64,000 nucleotides of DNA from Streptomyces sp. GESEQ-4 (GTDB lineage: Bacteria; Actinomycetota; Actinomycetes; Streptomycetales; Streptomycetaceae), in assembly GCF_017948455.1 (NCBI RefSeq), contig NZ_JAFFSU010000005.1, forward strand, positions 124,001 to 188,000, read 5' to 3'. Below the pieces are notes generated by a model. It was given only the letters and a program-made list of their open reading frames with translations, did not search any database and was not told the origin of the DNA. The position numbers and the translations under genes are program-made. Positions 17,180 to 25,554 of the stretch are shown piece by piece. The stretch's first letter is position 1; each line of letters starts with the position of its first letter.

Positions 17180-20100
17180 TCAGCAGGTCGCGCGGTACGG
17201 CAGATCCGGCAGATACGTCTTCCAGTCCGCCGCCGACAGACCGCCGCCGGCGCGCTGGCAGGCCTGGTCGGCCAGGTGGGACGGGGTGAGGTCGTACTTC
17301 TGGAGCGGGACGTGGCGGCCGGCGACGTACAGCGTGCGCCCTTCGGCGCCGAAGGCGAGGGACAGGACCGGTCCGCCCGAGGTCGACAGCGCGGAGCCGA
17401 GGGGGCGGCTGGACGGTACGTCCCAGAGCTGGACCCTGCCGAAGGGGTCGCCCACCGCGAGGGTACGGCTGTCGGCGGAGAAGGCGAGCTTGGTCATGCT
17501 GCCGGTGTAGCCGCCGAAGGCGTAGGGGTCGGAGTACGCGTAGTCGTCCGTGCCAGGGAGCAGGCTGAGGCGCCTGCGCACGGCTCCGTCCCAGAGCTGG
17601 ACTCTGCCGGTGCGGTCGGCCGCCGCGAGATAGGCCCCGTCGGGGCTGAAAGCCAGCTCTTCGGTCAGGTCATCGCCGAGATTGCGGTCGCTGACCAGCC
17701 CGGTGGAGAGGTCGGCGATCACTCCGTCGGGGGTCACCACGGTGTCTCCGTTCCGGCGCACCGCCAGGCTCATCACATACGGGTAGAAACTGTCCACCGC
17801 CGCCGTCATCGCCAGACCGTTGGCGGCGGCCCTGTCCACCGTCCGGACGCGCTCGCGGCGGCGCACGTCCCACACGTCGACCGCTTTGTCATTCCAGGAC
17901 CTGAACGACAGCAGAGAAGTGCCGTCGTGAGTGAGCGCCACGCTCTGCACCCCCCACAGACCACGGCCGCCCGGCGGCTCGATGACGGCGTGTTCCCGCC
18001 GGGCTCTGATGTCCCAGACGGTGATCCGGGGCCGCTTCGTCACATCGGTGACGGCGTCGGACCAGCTCCTGCCGTAGGCGAAGTACCTGCCGTCGCCGCT
18101 GAATGCCATGAGATCGACGCAGGTCGACTCCAGCTCGCTCCCGTCGAACTCGTCCGGCCCCTCGGCATCACACGGCGTTCCCTCCGGTCCGAGGAGAACA
18201 TTGCCGTCGCGCGTGTCCAGCAGTTGGACGCCTTTCCCGGCACCGCTCTGCCGCAGAACGGCCAGCGTCGCGCCGTCCTGGGCCAGTTGGGCATGGTAGG
18301 CCGGTTGTTGCTCCCAGCGCCGCGCCGTCCCGTCCAGGCGCAGCGACCGTACGACCGTCACGGCTCCGTTGACATAGCGCACGGCGTGCGCGTCGAGGTC
18401 GAGCGCGAAATCGCTGGCCTCCGTGGGCAACGAGTACCGGAGGACGGGGACGGGGTCGTGCGGCTCCGATGGGCGCCACACCGCAAGCCCCCGCTCGCCG
18501 CTCGCGGCGAGGAACCGGCCGTCCTCGCTGAACCGGAGCGTGCTCAGGCCCTCCTCCTCGATCCCGGTGAGCTCACGCCCGGAGCGGAAGTCCACCATGC
18601 GGATCCCGGTCTCGGTGAGGAGCGCCATGGTGCGGTTGTCCGGGGCGAAGTCGAGCCAGCTGGCCTCACCGGCACACGAGTACCGTTTCAGTCCTGCCGG
18701 CCACGGTACGGGGGCCGTCCCCCCGCCAGCGGTGTCCCAGATCTCCAGCGGGCGCTTGTCGGAGCACAGCGCCAGCCAGCGGCCGTCCGGACTGACCGCC
18801 ATCTGCTGCACCGTCTCCGCCTCCCGCACCGTGACCCGCACCAACATCCGCCGGGTGCGCAGGTCCCAGGCCTGGACGGAAGTCGGGCCACCCTTCTCCG
18901 GGTCCGAAGGCTCTGTGGCCACCAACAGGGTGTCCCCGCCGGGCCCGAACACCACGCTCATCGCCCAGTCCGTCGGCAACTCGGCGGTGGCCCGCCCGGC
19001 CCGGACGTCCCATATCCGGATCCCGTCGCCCTCCCACAGCGCGAGCTGACGGCCGTCCGGTGCGACGGCCTCGACCGTGGCCAGTGCCTCGTCGCCGTAC
19101 CCCGGGTACGAGCCGGTACGACGATGGGTGCGCACGTCCCACGTCGTGATCCTCTCCGGAGCGACGGACATCAGGGTCCGACCGTTGTCGACGAGATGGC
19201 GCCCGTCGCCTGTGCCCGACTCCGCGTCTCCTACATCCGCCCCAGGTATCGCGAACGTGTCCTCCTCCCGCTGTGCCACCGCCCCCACCAACGCCCCCCG
19301 AGTCTCCGTGGTCTCCGCCAGCCGCCACGCCGCCACCCCCAGCCGCATCGACGTCACCGGATCGGACAGCCGCATGCTCTCCGCCACCGCCGCGATCCGC
19401 CGCGCCTCCGCCTCCGCATGCCGTCGGTCGCTCGTGCGCCCCTGCTGCCAGGCGACGACCCCGGCGACGAGGGACAGGACGACCAGGAGGCTGAGGGCGC
19501 CGATCAGTCCGCGGCGGCGGCGCCGCGCACCGGTTCGGGCCTCCCGGCTCGCGGCCAGGAAGGAACCTTCCAGCGAGGTGAGGCTCCCGGGGGCGGTGAA
19601 CAGTTCGTCAGCCGTGTCGAGGCGGGCACCCCGGTACACGGCCCCGGGGTCGCGCCCCAGGTCGTCCCATGCCTGGGCCGCCTCCGTCAGCCGCCGGTGG
19701 GCCCGCAGCCGCTCCCGGTCCTCCTCGATCCAGCCGCGCAGCCGGGGCCAGGCGGTGAGCAGCGCCTCGTGGGCGAGGTCGACGGTGTCCTCGTCGAGGG
19801 TGATCAGGCGGGCGTGGGCCAGCCGGTCCAGGACGAGGGCGACGTCGTCGGGGCCGTCGGCGAAGTCGAGTTCCGTACGGGCGACCGGCCGCCGCGTGTC
19901 CTGCGAGCCCTCGCCCGGCGTGATCAGCCGGAGCAGGATCAGCCGGGCCAGTTCCGCCTGTGGCGTGGACAGCCCGGCGTACACGTCCTCCGCTGTCTGT
20001 GCGATCGCCCCGTGCAGCCCGCCCGCCGCCTCGTACGCCGCCACCGTCAGCGCCCGCCCCCGCCGCCGGCGCCAGGTCTCGTGCAGCACGTGCGACATGA

Positions 20101-21016
20101 GCGGCAGCCCGCCCGGCTCGCCCTCCACCTCACCCACCACCCGGGCGGTCAGTTCCCGTTCGACGATCAGCCCGGCCGTCTGCGCGGGTCCGATCACCGC
20201 CGCACGCAGCTCGGCCGCGCTCATCGGCCCGACCAGCAGCCCGGAGCCGGACAACGCGTCGGCCAGGGCGCGGTGTTCGGCGAGGCGGCCGTAGAAGTCG
20301 GCGCGTACGGCGATCACGACCCGCAGTCGGCTGTCCGGCTCACGGGCGGCGAGCAGCCGTTCGACGAACTGCGCGCGCTCGTCCGGGTCGTGGCAGAGGG
20401 TGAAGACCTCCTCGAACTGGTCGACGACGATGACCGTGTCTCCGGCGCCGTCTGTCGGCCGTAACGCCTCCGCATGCGTACGCAACGGACGCTCGCCCGG
20501 CGTGAGGATGCGGATTCCGGCAACAGAGCCGCCTTGTTGCCGCAGCACCGGTATCAACCCGGCCCGCAACAACGACGACTTGCCGCTCCCCGACGGCCCG
20601 AACACCGCCGTGAAGCGCTGCTCGGCCGTCAAAGCCTGTAACGCCGCGATCAGTTCGTCCCGCCCGAAGAACCGGTCGTGGTCGTCGGGCTCGAACCGGG
20701 CCAGCCCCTGGTACGGCGACCGGGCCTCGTCCCCCGCCCGTTCCCGTGACGCGGTCTCCTCGCTCGTCTCCGTCCAGCGCCGCTCCCACTCTTCCGGGTC
20801 GCCGCCGCATGCCTCGACGTACGCCAGGGTGACGTCCAGCGAAGGCAGTTGCTTCCCGGCGGCGGCCTGGGACAGCGCGGGCACCGAATAGTGCGCCCGG
20901 CGGGCCATCTCCCGGTAGGTGAGCCCGCCCGCCTCCTGCCTGAGCTTCCGCAGTTCGTACGCGAACCGCTGCACAGGCCCCGCGTTCGGATCGACCGGTG
21001 TCTCGCGACGTCCCAT
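17180..21016 (-). CDS. HTH - nSTAND NTPase - transmembrane - WD40 protein
   Basis: A 1278-residue multidomain protein. Residues 15-65 are an XRE-type HTH (YREMARRAHYSVPALSQAAAGK). Residues 100-480 are a nSTAND1 NTPase with Walker A GPSGSGKSS (140-148) and Walker B VVDQFEE (197-203). One membrane helix (about 502-526) follows, then about 700 residues of WD40-type beta-propeller with repeated SPDGRWLA and IWD units. STAND proteins act as signal-triggered switches; the propeller is the likely sensor. Two leucines, 126 and 185, use the rare TTA codon (20639-20641 and 20462-20464 on the plus strand), so translation should depend on the bldA tRNA. Convergent with the ATPase gene. GGGGGAGAG precedes the ATG. 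Confidence 0.88.
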   Translation of the reverse strand: MGRRETPVDPNAGPVQRFAYELRKLRQEAGGLTYREMARRAHYSVPALSQAAAGKQLPSLDVTLAYVEACGGDPEEWERRWTETSEETASRERAGDEARSPYQGLARFEPDDHDRFFGRDELIAALQALTAEQRFTAVFGPSGSGKSSLLRAGLIPVLRQQGGSVAGIRILTPGERPLRTHAEALRPTDGAGDTVIVVDQFEEVFTLCHDPDERAQFVERLLAAREPDSRLRVVIAVRADFYGRLAEHRALADALSGSGLLVGPMSAAELRAAVIGPAQTAGLIVERELTARVVGEVEGEPGGLPLMSHVLHETWRRRRGRALTVAAYEAAGGLHGAIAQTAEDVYAGLSTPQAELARLILLRLITPGEGSQDTRRPVARTELDFADGPDDVALVLDRLAHARLITLDEDTVDLAHEALLTAWPRLRGWIEEDRERLRAHRRLTEAAQAWDDLGRDPGAVYRGARLDTADELFTAPGSLTSLEGSFLAASREARTGARRRRRGLIGALSLLVVLSLVAGVVAWQQGRTSDRRHAEAEARRIAAVAESMRLSDPVTSMRLGVAAWRLAETTETRGALVGAVAQREEDTFAIPGADVGDAESGTGDGRHLVDNGRTLMSVAPERITTWDVRTHRRTGSYPGYGDEALATVEAVAPDGRQLALWEGDGIRIWDVRAGRATAELPTDWAMSVVFGPGGDTLLVATEPSDPEKGGPTSVQAWDLRTRRMLVRVTVREAETVQQMAVSPDGRWLALCSDKRPLEIWDTAGGGTAPVPWPAGLKRYSCAGEASWLDFAPDNRTMALLTETGIRMVDFRSGRELTGIEEEGLSTLRFSEDGRFLAASGERGLAVWRPSEPHDPVPVLRYSLPTEASDFALDLDAHAVRYVNGAVTVVRSLRLDGTARRWEQQPAYHAQLAQDGATLAVLRQSGAGKGVQLLDTRDGNVLLGPEGTPCDAEGPDEFDGSELESTCVDLMAFSGDGRYFAYGRSWSDAVTDVTKRPRITVWDIRARREHAVIEPPGGRGLWGVQSVALTHDGTSLLSFRSWNDKAVDVWDVRRRERVRTVDRAAANGLAMTAAVDSFYPYVMSLAVRRNGDTVVTPDGVIADLSTGLVSDRNLGDDLTEELAFSPDGAYLAAADRTGRVQLWDGAVRRRLSLLPGTDDYAYSDPYAFGGYTGSMTKLAFSADSRTLAVGDPFGRVQLWDVPSSRPLGSALSTSGGPVLSLAFGAEGRTLYVAGRHVPLQKYDLTPSHLADQACQRAGGGLSAADWKTYLPDLPYRATC

Positions 21017-21359
21017 CGCTGCTCTCCCCCGAAGCCTGTGGCCACAACGGTCGACTCGCTTTGTTCAGTGTGGCGGATGAGGGCTGCTTAACAACCCGGA
21101 CCAGGGCTGAACTCGTAGTCGGCGGGCCGCTCTTGGGCCAGCCACGGCACAGAACGAAGCGCTCGACCCGGGGCACCGAGCAAGGGGAGGAACCAATGTC
21201 CGTACCGGATACCGGGAGCTGACGTACGCCGAGCAGGCCCTCGTCGAACGCGCCGAGGGCGCGGCCACCGGGTGAAGTGACCAGACCCGGCGAGGGGCGC
21301 GCCCCTCGCCGGCCCTTCCAGAACCGTTCCGCAGACACGAGACACGGGGGAGCACCGAC
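21017..21359. other. 343-bp divergent region between the nSTAND and amine-oxidase genes
   Basis: It contains a mini-ORF at 21196-21222 (MSVPDTGS) behind an almost ideal ribosome binding site, AAGGGGAGG (21182-21190). A different frame continues openly to a TGA at 21273-21275 and reads RELTYAEQALVERAEG. A single-base shift would join the two, so this may be a leader peptide or the stump of a broken gene. A 26-nt palindrome at 21287-21312 follows. Promoters for both flanking genes must also lie here, but none is clear. Confidence 0.35.
21287..21312. terminator. 26-nt perfect palindrome, probable terminator
   Basis: The two 13-nt halves are exact reverse complements (CCGGCGAGGGGCG and its mirror). 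It can form a very stable GC hairpin 12 bases after the TGA that closes the possible small reading frame, and 48 bases before the amine-oxidase N-domain gene. Confidence 0.55.
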
Positions 21360-22169
21360 ATGCAGCACCAGAAACACCCCGGCCCCACCGCCCACCGCCT
21401 CCTCACCGGCACAGCCATAGCCCTGGCCGGTACGGCGGTAGCCGTAGCCGTCGCCCTGCCCATGAACGCCTCGGGTGACGACGGCACCCCGAGCCCGGCG
21501 ACCACAGCCCAGGCCACAGCCTCGCCGTCGCCGTACGACTCACCGGAAACACCAGGACAGCCCGCACCCGCCGCCGCCCCGCAGACCACCGGAACCGCCA
21601 ACGACGCCCTGACCGACGCCGAGATCGAGCGCGCCGCGCAGCTGGCCCTCGGCGCGGACCGGCAACTCCGCGCCACCAGCGAGGACGTACGAGGCCTCGA
21701 CGGGAAGCCGCAGCTCCTCACCACCACCCTGGTCGACCCGGACGGGGCGGACGCCGAGCGGCGGGCCGACATCCTCTTCTACGACTACCGCGACAACCGC
21801 CTGGTCAAGAAGACCGTGAACCTCACCACCGGCCGCGTGGAGCGCGCCCAGTCCACCACCGGCACCCAGCCGCCGCCCGCCGGACCGGAGTCGCGCGAGG
21901 CGCTGAAGGTACTGCTCGCCGACCCGCTCGGGCAGGGGGTGCGGCAGGACTACGAAAGCGCCACCGGCCGGCCGCTGACGAGCGACCGTCAGCTCCGGGT
22001 GCAGGGCATGACGTACGACACCCCACCGCCGGACGCCACCGAACTCGCCGGCTGCGACGGCACGCACCGCTGCGTGCGGCTCTTCACCAGCGTCAGGAAC
22101 GGGCCCTGGATCGACACCCTGAAGTTCGTCATCGACCTCAGCGACCGCTCGGTGCACCGGCTCCCCTGA
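21360..22169 (+). CDS. Secreted protein resembling the N2/N3 domains of copper amine oxidase
   Basis: A 269-residue protein. Residues 1-36 form a signal peptide, then a Ser/Thr/Pro linker to about 80. The rest is similar in order and pattern to the two small N-terminal domains of copper amine oxidases. It begins with a DALTDAEIERAAQLA start (compare the usual LTxxEI). Next come RRADILFYDYRDNRLVKKTV with NLTTGRVERA, a TGTQPPPAGPES loop followed by ALKVLLADP, and a final FVIDLSDRSVHRLP strand (compare VVDLxxxxVVRxE). There is no catalytic domain. The catalytic-domain gene starts 41 bases downstream on the same strand, so the two polypeptides probably form one enzyme. Two cysteines (CDGTHRC) may form a disulfide. 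Confidence 0.65.
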   Translation: MQHQKHPGPTAHRLLTGTAIALAGTAVAVAVALPMNASGDDGTPSPATTAQATASPSPYDSPETPGQPAPAAAPQTTGTANDALTDAEIERAAQLALGADRQLRATSEDVRGLDGKPQLLTTTLVDPDGADAERRADILFYDYRDNRLVKKTVNLTTGRVERAQSTTGTQPPPAGPESREALKVLLADPLGQGVRQDYESATGRPLTSDRQLRVQGMTYDTPPPDATELAGCDGTHRCVRLFTSVRNGPWIDTLKFVIDLSDRSVHRLP

Positions 22170-22210
22170 GACCGGTCGATCGTGTACGTATCAGACAAGG
22201 AGTCCCGCCC

Positions 22211-23515
22211 ATGCGGTCCCTCACCCGGCGACTGGCCCTCACCGGAGCCTGCGCCCTGCTCGCACTGCCCGCCACCACACTGACGAGCGCCGACGCCGCG
22301 CCCGAAGCCGCGCCGACGGCACAGGCGGCCTGCAGCCCTTCGTCCACCATCACCAAGAAGCTGCCGAACGGCACCACCTGGCGCATGTGCTGGCGCAACG
22401 ACCCCACCTCGGGTCTCGTCCTGACGAACATCACCTACCAGCCCAAGCACGCCATCCGCCCGATCGAGGTCCTCGGCAGAGCGGCCCTCGCGCAGATCCA
22501 TGTGCCTTACGACAACGGCGAATTCGAGTACAACGACGTGACCGAGCAGTACTTCGGCGCCAACATCCTCACCGTCAAACCGAAGGACTGCCCAAGCGGC
22601 ACGATCAAGAGTGTCCGGGTCGACGACCCGGACGGGCCCGGACGCCGGACCGTCAAGGGGCTGTGCGTGACGACGCAGCCGCGCGGTTTCGCCTACCACG
22701 GGAACAGCGAGCACGTCGGGGAGGACCACCCCCACATCGACTCCGCGCAGGGCAGCGACCTGGTCGTGTACACCGTCAACGCGGTCGGCTGGTACCACTA
22801 CATCACCCAGTGGAACTTCTCCGACGACGGCACCATCACCGCCAAGGAGGGCGCCACCGGCAACCTCGCCGGCGACGAGTTCGATGCCTCCGACGGCACC
22901 GGCTGGCCGGTCGGCAAGAACGGCAACGCCAAGGCCCTCAGCCACCAGCACAACGTCCTGTGGAAGCTCGATTTCAAGCCGGACGGGTCGTGGAAGTCCA
23001 GGGTCGAGCGCTACGACACCAAGCCCAACGGCACCGAGGCCACTACGGGCTACGGGCGGCTGAAGACCAAACGCACGCCGATCACCAAGGAGTTCAAGGG
23101 CGACAACAGCAACGCCCGCTGGTGGCGCGTCGTCAGCACCGCCAGGAACGGGGACAACCATCCGCGCTCGTGGGAGATCGTCCAGCAGCACACCGACAAG
23201 TACAGCTCGCGCCCGTACACCCGGCACGACCTGTACGTCACCCAGTTCAACCGCTGCGAGACCTACTCCAACGACAACAACAGCAACGGCGAGACGGGCT
23301 GCAAGGACCACGTGGGCCAGTTCGTGAACGGCCAGACCCTCACCCGCCCCGTCGTCTGGGTGAACGTCGGCTTCCACCACATCGCCCGCGACGAGGACCA
23401 GACGCCGATGCCGGTGCACTGGCAGGGCTTCGAGATCGTCCCGCGCGACGTGACCGACATGAGCCCGCTGACACCCGACCGCCTGCACAAGCCGAAGTAC
23501 AACGGCGCGAACTGA
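22211..23515 (+). CDS. Secreted copper amine oxidase catalytic domain (stand-alone)
   Basis: A 434-residue protein with a signal peptide (1-30) and a catalytic-domain pattern of copper/topaquinone amine oxidases, which oxidise primary amines to aldehydes with release of H2O2 and ammonia. Copper ligands are His245 and His247 (SHQHNVLWKLDF) and His390 in HHIARDEDQTPMPV. The probable topaquinone precursor is Tyr195 in GWYHY, followed by WNFSDDGTI. A candidate catalytic base is Asp109 (YNDVTEQYFGA). The usual N-Y-(D/E)-Y cofactor signature is altered (Trp for Asn, His for Asp/Glu). The N2/N3 domains are missing from this chain but seem to be encoded by the preceding gene. Followed by a strong terminator. 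Confidence 0.75.
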   Translation: MRSLTRRLALTGACALLALPATTLTSADAAPEAAPTAQAACSPSSTITKKLPNGTTWRMCWRNDPTSGLVLTNITYQPKHAIRPIEVLGRAALAQIHVPYDNGEFEYNDVTEQYFGANILTVKPKDCPSGTIKSVRVDDPDGPGRRTVKGLCVTTQPRGFAYHGNSEHVGEDHPHIDSAQGSDLVVYTVNAVGWYHYITQWNFSDDGTITAKEGATGNLAGDEFDASDGTGWPVGKNGNAKALSHQHNVLWKLDFKPDGSWKSRVERYDTKPNGTEATTGYGRLKTKRTPITKEFKGDNSNARWWRVVSTARNGDNHPRSWEIVQQHTDKYSSRPYTRHDLYVTQFNRCETYSNDNNSNGETGCKDHVGQFVNGQTLTRPVVWVNVGFHHIARDEDQTPMPVHWQGFEIVPRDVTDMSPLTPDRLHKPKYNGAN

Positions 23516-23543
23516 TCGGGTGACGAGAGGGACAGACAGCAGT

Positions 23544-23576
23544 GGGGCCCGGAACCGGTCGACGGTTCCGGGCCCC
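23544..23576. terminator. Bidirectional terminator hairpin
   Basis: A perfect 14-bp stem (23544-23557 with 23563-23576) and a 5-base loop between the convergent amine-oxidase and aspS genes. Confidence 0.8.
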
Positions 23577-23590
23577 TCCGGGCTGGACGC

Positions 23591-25354
23591 CTACTTCGGC
23601 TGCGGCTTCCGCACCGACAGGTGCAGTTCCTTCAGCCGCGCCTCCTCCAGCTCCGTCGGCGCGCCCATCATCAGGTCCTGGGCATTGCCGTTGAGCGGGA
23701 AGGCGATGGTCTCGCGGATGTTCGGCTCGTCGGCCAGCAGCATGACGATGCGGTCGACGCCGGGGGCGATGCCGCCGTGCGGCGGGGCGCCGAAGCGGAA
23801 CGCGCGCAGCATGCCGGCGAACTTCTCCTCGACGGTCTCGCGGTCGTAGCCCGCGATCTCGAAGGCCTTCAGCATGATCTCGGGCTCGTGGTTCCGGATC
23901 GCGCCGGAGGACAGCTCGACGCCGTTGCAGACGATGTCGTACTGCCACCCCAGGATGTCCAGCGGGTCCTGGGTCTCCAGGGCCTCGAGGCCGCCCTGCG
24001 GCATGGAGAACGGGTTGTGCGAGAAGTCGATCGCGCCGGTCTCCTCGTCCTTCTCGTACATCGGGAAGTCGACGATCCAGCAGAAGCGGAAGACGTTCTC
24101 CTCGAAGTGCCCGGCGCGACGAGCGGCTTCCACCCGCACCGCGCCCATGATCTTCGAGACCTCGTCGAACTCGCCCGCACCGAAGAAGACCGCGTGGCCG
24201 GCCGACAGCGACAGGCGCTTCGTCAGCTCCGCGACGTTCTCCTCCGTCAGGAACTTCGCGATCGGGCCGGACAGCGAACCGTCCTCGGCGACCCGCACCC
24301 ACGCCAGGCCCTTCGCGCCCTGCGAGACCGCGAAGTCACCGAGCTGGTCGAAGAACTTGCGGGGCTGCGCGGAGACGTCCGGCACCGGCAGGGCCCGTAC
24401 GTGCTTGCCCGCGAAGGCCTTGAACTCCGAGCCCTCGAAGATGTCGGTGATGTCGACGAGCTCCAGCTGGGCGCGCAGGTCCGGCTTGTCGGAGCCGTAC
24501 TTCAGCATCGCCTCGCGGAACGGGATCCGCGGGAACGGCGACGTGACATGGCGGCCGTTGCCGAACTCCTCGAACAGCTCCGTCATCAGCTTCTCGACGG
24601 GCTGGAAGACGTCCTCCTGCTCGACGAAGGACATCTCGACGTCGAGCTGGTAGAACTCGCCCGGCGAGCGGTCGGCGCGCGCGTCCTCGTCGCGGAAGCA
24701 GGGCGCGATCTGGAAGTAGCGGTCGAAGCCGGAGATCATCAGCAGCTGCTTGAACTGCTGCGGCGCCTGGGGGAGGGCGTAGAACTTGCCCGGGTGGAGG
24801 CGAGAAGGCACGACGAAGTCTCGGGCGCCCTCGGGGGAGGTCGCCGACAGGATCGGCGTCGCCATCTCGTTGAAGCCCAGCGCCGTCATCTTGTGCCGGA
24901 TCGCCGAGATGACCGCCGTACGCAGCAGGATGTTGCGGTGCATGCGCTCGCGGCGCAGGTCCAGGAAGCGGTACTCCAGGCGCCGCTCCTCGTTGACCCC
25001 GTCCTCGGTGTTGATCGTGAACGGCAGCGGGGCGGCCGCGCCGAGCAGCTCGACCTCGGAGACCTCGACCTCGATCTCGCCGGTCGGCAGATCGGGGTTG
25101 ATGTTCTCGGCGCCGCGGGAGACGACCTGGCCGTCGACACGGACGGTGGACTCCTTGGAGAGCTTGTCCAGAGCCTCGTACGCGGGCGTGCCCGGCCGGG
25201 CGACCAGCTGGGTGATGCCGTAGTGATCACGCAGATCGATGAAGAGGATGCCGCCCAGGTCGCGCCGATTGTGCAGCCAGCCGCTCAGCCGGACGTCGGT
25301 GCCGACGTCAGAGGCGCGGAGCTCGCCGCAGGTGTGGGACCTGTACCGATGCAT
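23591..25354 (-). CDS. aspS: Aspartyl-tRNA synthetase
   Basis: A 587-residue class IIb bacterial AspRS that charges tRNA(Asp). It has an N-terminal OB-fold ([19 protein letters not shown]), motif 2 around [19 protein letters not shown], the bacterial GAD insertion (about 290-420), and motif 3 [15 protein letters not shown]. Leu33 occupies the position that is Leu in discriminating and His in non-discriminating AspRS enzymes, hinting at a tRNA(Asp)-specific enzyme, but one residue is weak evidence. Start ATG 25354; the upstream region holds two parS copies and an 18-bp tandem repeat. Confidence 0.96.
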   Translation of the reverse strand: MHRYRSHTCGELRASDVGTDVRLSGWLHNRRDLGGILFIDLRDHYGITQLVARPGTPAYEALDKLSKESTVRVDGQVVSRGAENINPDLPTGEIEVEVSEVELLGAAAPLPFTINTEDGVNEERRLEYRFLDLRRERMHRNILLRTAVISAIRHKMTALGFNEMATPILSATSPEGARDFVVPSRLHPGKFYALPQAPQQFKQLLMISGFDRYFQIAPCFRDEDARADRSPGEFYQLDVEMSFVEQEDVFQPVEKLMTELFEEFGNGRHVTSPFPRIPFREAMLKYGSDKPDLRAQLELVDITDIFEGSEFKAFAGKHVRALPVPDVSAQPRKFFDQLGDFAVSQGAKGLAWVRVAEDGSLSGPIAKFLTEENVAELTKRLSLSAGHAVFFGAGEFDEVSKIMGAVRVEAARRAGHFEENVFRFCWIVDFPMYEKDEETGAIDFSHNPFSMPQGGLEALETQDPLDILGWQYDIVCNGVELSSGAIRNHEPEIMLKAFEIAGYDRETVEEKFAGMLRAFRFGAPPHGGIAPGVDRIVMLLADEPNIRETIAFPLNGNAQDLMMGAPTELEEARLKELHLSVRKPQPK

Positions 25355-25387
25355 CGTCGTTCATCCAGTCTTCGCGGATCGGGGGCT

Positions 25388-25401
25388 GTTTCACGTGAAA
25401 C
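25388..25401. other. parS: parS centromere site (copy 1 of an upstream pair)
   Basis: GTTTCACGTGAAAC, a perfect 14-bp palindrome, matches the known ParB-binding core of Streptomyces. It sits 34 bp upstream of the aspS start. Confidence 0.9.
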
Positions 25402-25423
25402 TCCCACCAGTGGATCCAGGGCT

Positions 25424-25437
25424 GTTTCACGTGAAAC
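25424..25437. other. parS: parS centromere site (copy 2 of an upstream pair)
   Basis: A second identical GTTTCACGTGAAAC exactly 36 bp from the first. The flanks are also repeated (GGGCT before and CTCC then ACCA after), so the pair arose by a local duplication rather than independently. Confidence 0.9.
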
Positions 25438-25464
25438 TCCACCAAGCCTACCGGGCACCCCAAG

Positions 25465-25499
25465 ATCGCCTCCCACCCATTAATCGCCTCCCACCCATT
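25465..25499. repeat. 18-bp tandem repeat, two copies
   Basis: ATCGCCTCCCACCCATT is present at 25465-25481 and 25483-25499. It lies between the parS pair and the SpoIIE-type phosphatase gene, upstream of both divergent genes. Confidence 0.7.
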
Positions 25500-25554
25500 C
25501 AACGATGAACAGCTTCGGTGGCAGTCACCGAACACCTCTCCCTACAGTGGGGCA

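Noticed and set aside
17093..20464. A 1123-codon open frame on the plus strand
   Set aside because: It is the antisense shadow of the STAND-WD40 gene. High-GC codon bias opens the opposite strand; the translation is Arg/Gly/Pro-rich with no domain.
25383..25443. CRISPR-like repeat-spacer pair
   Set aside because: There are only two units with a 36-bp period, and the repeated core is the known parS palindrome; no cas genes are present.
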